Source: SIG440 sp045532055 (GTDB lineage Bacteria > Bacillota > Clostridia > Monoglobales > Monoglobaceae). From it: 31,793 nucleotides of DNA. The position numbers and the translations under genes are program-made. The stretch's first letter is position 1. Each line of letters starts with the position of its first letter. The DNA lies in NCBI GenBank assembly GCA_045532055.1, contig JAZSFF010000036.1, positions 1-31,793 of the forward strand, in the 5' to 3' direction. Below are positions 1 through 4,951 of this stretch, in pieces. A model generated the notes under the pieces. That model had not been told where the DNA came from. It saw only the letters and a program-made list of their open reading frames with translations, and searched no databases.

Positions 1-10
1 AAAAAGCCTA

Positions 11-19
11 TGCTATAAT
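11..19 (+). promoter_or_regulatory. Extended -10 promoter element for rpmE
   Basis: The sequence TGC-TATAAT is a TGn extended -10 box with a perfect hexamer at 14-19. The -35 region would lie outside the window. It precedes rpmE by about 50 nt, leaving room for a leader that ends in the AGAGGTG ribosome site at 56-62. Confidence 0.6.
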
Positions 20-70
20 GTAAAATGCTGATTTAAGCTACAACACTCTAAAGAAAGAGGTGAAAGATAG

Positions 71-280
71 ATGAAAGCAGGAATACATCCGGATTACAAA
101 GAAACAACAATCAAGTGTGCTTGTGGAAATGTTATTGAAACAGGCTCAACAAAAGAGAATGTTTCTATCGAAATTTGTTCAGCTTGCCACCCTTTTTATA
201 CAGGTAAGCAGAAGTTAGTTGACACAGGCGGTCGTGTTGACAAGTTCAGAAAGCGTTTCGGTCTTGACGAAGGAAAGTAA
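71..280 (+). CDS. rpmE: 50S ribosomal protein L31 (zinc-binding type)
   Basis: This 69-residue protein matches bacterial ribosomal protein L31, which bridges the central protuberance of the large subunit and the small subunit head. The start MKAGIHPDY and the block SACHPFYTGKQK followed by DTGGRVDKFRKRF are family hallmarks. Four cysteines (C16, C18, C36, C39) form the CxC...CxxC zinc site of the Zn-containing (C+) form, as opposed to the zinc-free paralogue made under zinc starvation. AGAGGTG lies 8 nt before the ATG, supporting this start. The gene stands alone between an extended -10 promoter and a strong terminator, so it is probably monocistronic in this window. Length is normal for the family. 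Confidence 0.97.
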   Translation: MKAGIHPDYKETTIKCACGNVIETGSTKENVSIEICSACHPFYTGKQKLVDTGGRVDKFRKRFGLDEGK

Positions 281-363
281 TTTCCCTCATACCGAATTAC
301 ATTTTTCAGGAAATGTCTTTTATGGATATTCCAAATAAGTTTAAAATTAAAAATTCTACACCA

Positions 364-394
364 AAAACAACCGGACAAGATGTCCGGTTGTTTT
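364..394 (+). terminator. Rho-independent terminator of rpmE
   Basis: A 14-bp perfect inverted repeat (arms 364-377 and 381-394, 3-nt loop AGA) has a CCGGACA/TGTCCGG core and ends in TTTTATT. It lies about 85 nt after the rpmE stop. The A-rich left flank means it could also work on the other strand. Confidence 0.9.
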
Positions 395-434
395 ATTCTC
401 CTTCAAAATTTTTGAATTTTTTTTAAAATTAGTC

Positions 435-463
435 TTTACAATTTCAAAATGTTGTGTTATAAT
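435..463 (+). promoter_or_regulatory. Sigma-A-type promoter of tRNA-Ala
   Basis: TTTACA (435-440) and TATAAT (458-463) are separated by exactly 17 nt. Only the second base of the -35 region's GAC core deviates from consensus. Transcription should start near 470, about 30 nt before the mature tRNA. Confidence 0.85.
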
Positions 464-500
464 TCACTTGTTGTGCAAATCACAGCATTCAACTTAACAT

Positions 501-576
501 GGGGGTGTAGCTCAGTTGGGAGAGCACCTGCCTTGCAAGCAGGGGGTCAGGAGTTCGACTCTCCTCATCTCCACCA
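501..576 (+). tRNA. tRNA-Ala (anticodon TGC)
   Basis: A 76-nt cloverleaf can be folded. The acceptor stem GGGGGTG pairs with CATCTCC. The anticodon stem CCTGC/GCAGG holds the loop CTTGCAA with TGC at 534-536, and the T-arm is AGGAG-TTCGACT-CTCCT. CCA is encoded at 574-576. The G-U pair at acceptor position 3 (G3:T70) is the alanyl-tRNA synthetase identity element. It has its own promoter and terminator and is not in a cluster. Confidence 0.98.
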
Positions 577-580
577 AGTA

Positions 581-611
581 AAAAAGACGACTGATGAACA
601 GTCGTCTTTTT
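581..611 (+). terminator. Terminator of tRNA-Ala
   Basis: Arms 581-592 and 600-611 (core AGACGACT/AGTCGTCT) enclose a 7-nt loop and run into a continuous T-tract. It begins 5 nt after the tRNA CCA end. The left arm starts with a run of A, so it may also stop transcripts coming from the minus-strand gene at 630-824. Confidence 0.92.
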
Positions 612-629
612 TTATTTGTACAATCTACT

Positions 630-824
630 CTATTTATTTAAAAGTAAACCTATCATTTTTATCCCTTTTCCAATAACCCTACCTGCCGCATCTGTCACCC
701 AATCTGTTGATTTTGAATGCTGTCCTAATAATTTCCCAGCTGAATCGAATAATTGTGTAATACCGCCATGCTCTTCTATGTAACCAATCACCAAACCTGC
801 ACCATTTTTTAGAAACTCCCTCAT
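630..824 (-). CDS. Small hypothetical protein with D-x-x-G-x-x-x-G repeats
   Basis: I do not recognise this 64-residue protein. A glycine-rich stretch contains two similar turns, FDSAGKLLGQ and TDAAGRVIGKG, giving a repeated D-x-A-G-[KR]-[LV]-[LI]-G pattern. It reads like a short beta-strand repeat, flanked by a hydrophobic N-terminal stretch (GAGLVIGYI) and a hydrophobic C-terminus (KMIGLLLNK). The start is supported by GAAAGGAG 8 nt upstream. It lies 22 bp downstream of the 119-residue membrane protein and is probably cotranscribed with it. The tRNA-Ala terminator just beyond may end the transcript. Similar short repeats occur in accessory and phage-linked proteins, but no function can be assigned. 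It looks real because of the strong ribosome site and tight spacing. Confidence 0.65.
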   Translation of the reverse strand: MREFLKNGAGLVIGYIEEHGGITQLFDSAGKLLGQHSKSTDWVTDAAGRVIGKGIKMIGLLLNK

Positions 825-846
825 TCATAGATCTCCTTTCTTAATT

Positions 847-1206
847 TCAATCTTTCTGAATAAAATTTGATTTCCAACATCTTATAATATTAACACTTAA
901 TCCCGCAATCCACACAAACGGAGCAAGACAGTAAAGCCACAATGGATATACATCCTCTAATGAAATAAGATATACAACATAGCCAATATGAACACAAAGC
1001 GAATAGCAAGATAAACATAGTCCGCTTACGGCTAAAACCCTTTTTTCTTTTTCTGATATTTTAAGAAACCTAAGCAGAGCCAAAGTTACAGGAATAAAGT
1101 AAAGAATACACAATTTTAAAAAAAATCCTTCGTAACTTAATTCCTCTCCTATACCAGCACCATCTGCTCTAAAACAAATATATTCCCACAAATAATCCAT
1201 ATTCAT
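847..1206 (-). CDS. Hypothetical small membrane protein
   Basis: I do not recognise this 119-residue protein. Three hydrophobic segments can be seen: near residues 28-46 (KLCILYFIPVTLALLRFL), 56-80 and 88-108. A charged KISEKEKR loop separates the first two, and the protein ends in a basic tail. This suggests a polytopic inner-membrane protein with three helices. Two in-frame ATGs exist. GAGGGG lies only 3-4 nt from the first (1206) but about 8 nt from the second (1200), so translation may begin at 1200. It is the first gene after a perfect TTGACA-N17-TATAAT promoter and precedes the 64-residue repeat protein. An XRE regulator diverges from it. An immunity, phage-exclusion or regulatory role is possible but is guesswork. 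Confidence 0.6.
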   Translation of the reverse strand: MNMDYLWEYICFRADGAGIGEELSYEGFFLKLCILYFIPVTLALLRFLKISEKEKRVLAVSGLCLSCYSLCVHIGYVVYLISLEDVYPLWLYCLAPFVWIAGLSVNIIRCWKSNFIQKD

Positions 1207-1240
1207 TACCCCTCTTTATAAAACATTTTATTTTACACAC

Positions 1241-1269
1241 ATTATAACACCTATTTTATGTAATGTCAA
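1241..1269 (-). promoter_or_regulatory. Perfect consensus promoter driving 1206-630
   Basis: On the minus strand TTGACA (1269-1264) and TATAAT (1246-1241) are separated by exactly 17 nt, with no deviation from consensus. The start point would fall near 1234, about 30 nt before the membrane protein gene. Such a strong promoter beside a divergent XRE regulator suggests that it is normally repressed. Confidence 0.9.
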
Positions 1270-1317
1270 TGCATATTTATGAATTTTTAGTCTATAACAA
1301 ATGGTGGAATAAGCTTT

Positions 1318-1323
1318 TATAAT
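1318..1323 (+). promoter_or_regulatory. -10 box of the XRE regulator gene
   Basis: TATAAT lies 20 nt before the ATG at 1344 and 8 nt before the AGAGGTG ribosome site. I see no convincing -35 hexamer (TAACAA at the expected place is weak). Expression may be low or need activation. Confidence 0.45.
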
Positions 1324-1343
1324 ATTATATAGAGGTGTGTTTT

Positions 1344-1571
1344 ATGAAAAACGAATTTAAAGATAAATATAAAATGATGGGATTAAACATTGCATATTAT
1401 CGAAAAAAATTAGGATATACACAGGAAAATTTAGCTGAACGAATAGGGATAGATCAAACTCATATGAGTAAAATTGAGGTTGCAGCGGTTGGGATTTCTT
1501 TTGATGTGTTTTTTGAAATCGCTGATGCTTTAGGAATTTCACCAAAAAAGCTTTTAGACTTTGAACGATAA
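1344..1571 (+). CDS. XRE-family helix-turn-helix regulator
   Basis: This 75-residue protein is essentially one HTH_XRE (Cro/C1) domain. Helices NIAYYRKKLGYTQENLAERIGI and DQTHMSKIE form the HTH, and the usual FFEIADALGISPKKLLDF closing helices follow. The track-like GTG at 1335 would add three residues, but AGAGGTG at 1331-1337 sits 6 nt before the ATG at 1344, so I take that start. It has no effector or dimerisation extension, like phage and toxin-antitoxin repressors. It diverges from the two-gene cassette at 630-1206 across a 137-bp gap that carries a perfect promoter, so it is the obvious candidate repressor of that cassette. It is followed by its own terminator. Confidence 0.9.
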   Translation: MKNEFKDKYKMMGLNIAYYRKKLGYTQENLAERIGIDQTHMSKIEVAAVGISFDVFFEIADALGISPKKLLDFER

Positions 1572-1577
1572 TATTAC

Positions 1578-1609
1578 AAAAACCCGACTGCAGAAGCAGT
1601 CGGTTTTTT
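1578..1609 (+). terminator. Terminator of the XRE gene
   Basis: CCGACTGC (1584-1591) and GCAGTCGG (1596-1603) form an 8-bp perfect stem with loop AGAA, followed by TTTTTTC. It starts a few nt after the XRE stop. An A-rich left flank could serve the other strand. Confidence 0.9.
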
Positions 1610-1674
1610 CGCCTAATCGGCTTTATTTTCATATTCACAAATATCGTGGGAAATTTGCTTAGATTGTGCATTTC

Positions 1675-1708
1675 TGCGAGCGAGACTATACTTTGTGTAT
1701 GCGAGCGA
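1675..1708. repeat. Short direct repeat TGCGAGCGA
   Basis: TGCGAGCGA occurs at 1675-1683 and again at 1700-1708, a 25-nt period, in the gap after the ligase stop codon on the minus strand. No gene or terminator explains it. It may be a protein-binding site or a remnant of an intergenic repeat. Confidence 0.4.
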
Positions 1709-1744
1709 ACGATAAATGTGCAAGATAAGTAAATTTATCCGATA

Positions 1745-3418
1745 TTACTTTTCAATTTCGTTTCGTTTTATTTTATTGGTTGTGGTCTTTACAAATTCTT
1801 CTTTGCGGATGTTGACACGGCTTACCTGCTTGTATACAGGCAGTTCCTTGCATGCCTTGGCTATATCTTCACGAACCTTTGATTCACGCTCTTCCGCCGT
1901 TGCCATCTCGCTCTGGGGATCAAGGTAAACATGGGCACAAAGTCCCGCCTCCTCGCCGCTTTCGTCATGCCATGCGGTTACCGCAGCCTCTGCAACATAA
2001 GGGATTGACAGTATATAATTCTCGATTTCTTCTGGGAAAATGTTTTTGCCGTTTCTCAAAACAATCAGGTTTTTGGAGCGTCCTGTAATCTTGAGTCTGC
2101 CCTTATCATCAATCATTCCCAAATCTTCGGTGTTAAACCATCCGTCCTCCATTACACGGTCGGTCGCCTCCTGATTTTTGTAGTAACCCAGCATGACCGA
2201 TGTACCCTTTACACAAACTTCGCCAATTCCGTTTTCATCGGGGTCTTTAATCTTAACCTTTACCGAACCAATAGGAACACCTGCCGTATAACAGTCATCA
2301 TATCCCTCACGGGTAATAGCAACAAGAGGTGAGCATTCTGTTATTCCATAACCATTTACAACTGTCACACCTATGCTCTCAAAAAAGTCTGCAATCTCCG
2401 GACGGATTGGTGCACCACCGCTGATAACCTTGCGGAGTTCTCCCCCGAATGGTTTGATTATCATACCAAACATCTTGCGTCTTGCATCAATTCCCACTTT
2501 GCGGAGCAAGTTGCTGAGTCCAATCATTCCATCAATGAGGGGTTTTTTCTTGCCGATTGCTTTTTGAATTCTTTTGTAAAATGCCTCAAGATAAGCAGGA
2601 ACCAGAAAAGCAGTTTCCGGCTTAAATGTTTCAAAGTTTTTGAGAAGGTTTTTCATGCTGTCGTTTATAAAAATAGTTACACCGCAGGCAAGCTCTGCAA
2701 TAAGACCAATACCTTCATAAGTGTGATGATAAGGCAAGAGGGAAATTGCTCTGTCATAAAGTCTGGTCAGTCTGAGGCCTGTGTTGATGCATGTCATAAC
2801 ATTCCTCTCTGACAGCATAACACCCTTTGCCATGCCGGTTGTACCCGATGTGTAAACCAAAAGTCTTAATGCATCGGTGTCCCCCTCTGTTTTCTCATAC
2901 TCATTGAATCCTGAATCCATAAGTGCCTGACCCTCTTTAATCAGATCCTCATAGGAAAGGTGCTTGCCCTCCTCTGCCTCAGCATCAAGGCAGACAAAAA
3001 CCTTTATATTGGGGAGTTCCCCTCTTATTTCTTCCAATACGGGTATATACTTCTTAGTAAAAAACAACACCTCTGAATCACTGTGATTAAGAACTGTCAC
3101 AATATCCTGCTTGGGAAGTTGTCTGTCAAGAGGCACATAAACACCATTTGAATTCATCATGGTGCTGTGTACCACCAGCCAACGATAACAGTTGTCGCCT
3201 ATGCAAGCAACATGCTTGTCAATAAATCCCATTTTCAAAAGCACATTGCCAAGGCACAATGAATCATTGTAAAACTCACTGTATGTAACCGTTTTAAGCT
3301 CCCTTTTTTCACGATACACGAACGCAGGTCTTGAGCCATGACGATCAACATGCCGTTTGACTGCCTCACGCAGACTTCTGAATTCTTCAACATCATACTG
3401 TTTAAATTCTTTTTTCAT
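1745..3418 (-). CDS. AMP-forming acyl-CoA synthetase-like ligase
   Basis: This 557-residue protein belongs to the adenylate-forming (ANL) superfamily, which activates carboxylates as acyl-adenylates and then forms thioesters. The phosphate loop YTSGTTGMAKG is at about 189-199. The A5 motif NGYGITECSP lies mid-protein. The A7/A8 region runs from GWFNTEDLG to GRSKNLIVLRNGKNIFPEEIE, and the A10 lysine motif TTTNKIKR lies near the C-terminus. Architecture and length fit long-chain fatty acyl-CoA synthetases (FadD-like), but the substrate cannot be read from sequence. Its start overlaps the stop of the upstream MarR gene by 4 bp (ATGA), so the two are translationally coupled and probably co-regulated. 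A second ligase of the same type is at 29651-31264 and shares, for example, a RKVGID block. Confidence 0.9.
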   Translation of the reverse strand: MKKEFKQYDVEEFRSLREAVKRHVDRHGSRPAFVYREKRELKTVTYSEFYNDSLCLGNVLLKMGFIDKHVACIGDNCYRWLVVHSTMMNSNGVYVPLDRQLPKQDIVTVLNHSDSEVLFFTKKYIPVLEEIRGELPNIKVFVCLDAEAEEGKHLSYEDLIKEGQALMDSGFNEYEKTEGDTDALRLLVYTSGTTGMAKGVMLSERNVMTCINTGLRLTRLYDRAISLLPYHHTYEGIGLIAELACGVTIFINDSMKNLLKNFETFKPETAFLVPAYLEAFYKRIQKAIGKKKPLIDGMIGLSNLLRKVGIDARRKMFGMIIKPFGGELRKVISGGAPIRPEIADFFESIGVTVVNGYGITECSPLVAITREGYDDCYTAGVPIGSVKVKIKDPDENGIGEVCVKGTSVMLGYYKNQEATDRVMEDGWFNTEDLGMIDDKGRLKITGRSKNLIVLRNGKNIFPEEIENYILSIPYVAEAAVTAWHDESGEEAGLCAHVYLDPQSEMATAEERESKVREDIAKACKELPVYKQVSRVNIRKEEFVKTTTNKIKRNEIEK

Positions 3419-3885
3419 TTTCTTCCCCTCACTTTTGATTTTTCTCCAAAAAATACGCTCAGTTTTTCCAATGTTTTAACCAAGACGTCTATTTCTTCAT
3501 TATTTACTATTTTTTCAACCTCATCTATCATTGCTGAGTGAAATCCAGCATGAAGTTTGTTGACTTCTTCCGCCGAATCTTTGGGCACAATCAAAACTAC
3601 TCGTCTGTCATCCTTGTCATTTTCTCTTTCAAGATACCCCTTTTTGACCAAAGTATTTACCGATGTAGTCAATGAACCAGGGGTTATTGACAGATACTTT
3701 GCAATATCTGACATTCTGTTTTTCCCCATTCCTTTGAGGTAACACACCGCCTCAATTACATGAAGTTCTCTCAGGGATAAATCCGAGAGTCCCATTTCCT
3801 TAAAGCTGTTTTCCTCCCATGACAAAATCTGGTTGAATACATTTACAAAAAAATAATTAAGTGCCGTCCTTTGTTCTCTATCCAA
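3415..3885 (-). CDS. MarR-family transcriptional regulator
   Basis: This 156-residue protein has the MarR winged-helix fold. The recognition region MSDIAKYLSITPGSLTTSVNTLVKKGYL and the wing ERENDKDDRRVVLIV are typical; the DxRR motif closes the wing. N- and C-terminal helices provide dimerisation. The start codon is TTG, supported by AAAGGGG 7 nt upstream. It is the first gene of a two-gene unit with the acyl-CoA synthetase, overlapping it by 4 bp, so it probably senses a fatty-acid or acyl-CoA-type ligand and represses its own operon. A 6-1-6 palindrome (TTTGAATTTCAAA, 3910-3922) lies just after the predicted transcription start and is the best operator candidate. Confidence 0.9.
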   Translation of the reverse strand: MDREQRTALNYFFVNVFNQILSWEENSFKEMGLSDLSLRELHVIEAVCYLKGMGKNRMSDIAKYLSITPGSLTTSVNTLVKKGYLERENDKDDRRVVLIVPKDSAEEVNKLHAGFHSAMIDEVEKIVNNEEIDVLVKTLEKLSVFFGEKSKVRGRK

Positions 3886-3909
3886 TTGAATACCCCTTTC
3901 GAATATACT

Positions 3910-3922
3910 TTGAATTTCAAAC
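3910..3922. promoter_or_regulatory. Candidate MarR operator palindrome
   Basis: TTTGAATTTCAAA is a perfect palindrome with 6-bp arms around one central base. It lies between the predicted minus-strand start point (about 3932) and the TTG start of marR. The position fits autorepression by the encoded MarR protein; binding itself is inference. Confidence 0.5.
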
Positions 3923-3938
3923 TATTTTAATATAAAAC

Positions 3939-3967
3939 AAAATACCATATTTTTATTCTCTTGTCAA
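3939..3967 (-). promoter_or_regulatory. Promoter of the marR-ligase operon
   Basis: On the minus strand a perfect TTGACA (3967-3962) is followed after 17 nt by TATTTT (3944-3939). It points at marR and sits back-to-back with the promoter of the radical SAM gene. Confidence 0.6.
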
Positions 3968-3991
3968 TAGTTTTTGAAAAATTATCCAATG

Positions 3992-4020
3992 TTGACACTT
4001 GACGTTTTTTAATTTACAAT
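3992..4020 (+). promoter_or_regulatory. Promoter of the radical SAM gene
   Basis: TTGACA (3992-3997) and TACAAT (4015-4020) are separated by 17 nt. The start point would be near 4027, 25 nt before the ATG at 4052. GGGAG at 4042-4046 is the ribosome site. Confidence 0.8.
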
Positions 4021-4051
4021 TATAACAATATCTATATTCAAGGGAGAAGTC

Positions 4052-4945
4052 ATGAAAACTATAAACAATTGCACTCTTTGCCCAAGAAAATGCGGTATTG
4101 ACCGCAATACGGCTTTGGGCATATGCGGAGCGGGAAAAAATATCAAAATCGCAAGGGCGGCACTTCACTTTTGGGAAGAACCTTGTATAAGCGGGACAGA
4201 CGGCAGCGGCACTGTTTTCTTTTGCGGTTGCAATCTGCGCTGTGTGTACTGTCAAAATCACGAGATAAGTTTTGGAACGCAGGGGAAAGAAATATCCTCA
4301 TCACGTCTTGGACAGATTTTTCTGGAACTTCAGGCACAAGGTGCTCACAATATAAACCTTGTAACACCAACACCCTATATCCCCCACATAATTGAAGCAA
4401 TCGACAGTGTACGTGACAAAATCCGTATCCCCTTTGTCTATAATACAGGGGGTTATGAAACCCCTGAAAGCATTGCTATGCTGAATGATTATATTGACAT
4501 ATTCCTGACTGACCTAAAATACTTCAGTCCCCATATTGCAAAAAAATACAGCAACGCGGAGGATTATTTCAATATATCAATCCAGGCTTTGGAAAAGATG
4601 CTCAGCACCACTCAGCCCTTGTCATTTGATAAAGATGGCATAATGAAATCGGGAATCATAGTAAGGCATCTTGTTCTTCCCTTGCTGCGACACGACTCCC
4701 TGAAACTTCTTGAAAGCCTTGCATCAAGGTTTGGAACCGACAACTTTATCCTCAGCCTTATGAGTCAATATACTCCCAATGGTCATCTTAGCTCTTTTCC
4801 TGAGCTTGACCGTCCCATCACATCCTTTGAATACCAATCTGTAGCCGATGCAGCAACAAATCTCGGTTTCAAAAACATATATTTTCAGGAAAAATCCAGT
4901 GCAAAACAAGAATACACCCCACCCTTTGATTTGAGTGGAGTGTAG
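4052..4945 (+). CDS. Radical SAM protein, PflX-like (COG1313 type)
   Basis: This 297-residue protein has a radical S-adenosylmethionine core related to pyruvate formate-lyase activating enzymes. The 4Fe-4S motif CxxxCxxC is at C60, C64 and C67 (CNLRCVYC), inside the PflX-type context FFCGCNLRCVYCQN. A second N-terminal cysteine group, C7, C10 and C14 (CTLCPRKC) plus C25, is typical of the COG1313 branch and may bind another metal centre. The block FVYNTGGYE and the TDLKYF strand fit the TIM-barrel. No glycyl-radical enzyme is adjacent, so its target is unknown; members of this branch are only loosely annotated. The start is supported by GGGAG 5 nt upstream. It converges on the calcium ATPase with a 6-bp gap. 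Confidence 0.88.
   Translation: MKTINNCTLCPRKCGIDRNTALGICGAGKNIKIARAALHFWEEPCISGTDGSGTVFFCGCNLRCVYCQNHEISFGTQGKEISSSRLGQIFLELQAQGAHNINLVTPTPYIPHIIEAIDSVRDKIRIPFVYNTGGYETPESIAMLNDYIDIFLTDLKYFSPHIAKKYSNAEDYFNISIQALEKMLSTTQPLSFDKDGIMKSGIIVRHLVLPLLRHDSLKLLESLASRFGTDNFILSLMSQYTPNGHLSSFPELDRPITSFEYQSVADAATNLGFKNIYFQEKSSAKQEYTPPFDLSGV
4914..4943 (+). terminator. Weak terminator-like hairpin at the end of the radical SAM gene
   Basis: ACACCCCAC (4914-4922) pairs with GTGGAGTGT (4935-4943) with one mismatch and a 12-nt loop, followed by a T-rich stretch. It lies within the last codons. With only 6 bp to the convergent ATPase gene, any terminator must overlap coding sequence. Confidence 0.35.
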
Positions 4946-4951
4946 TTTCCC

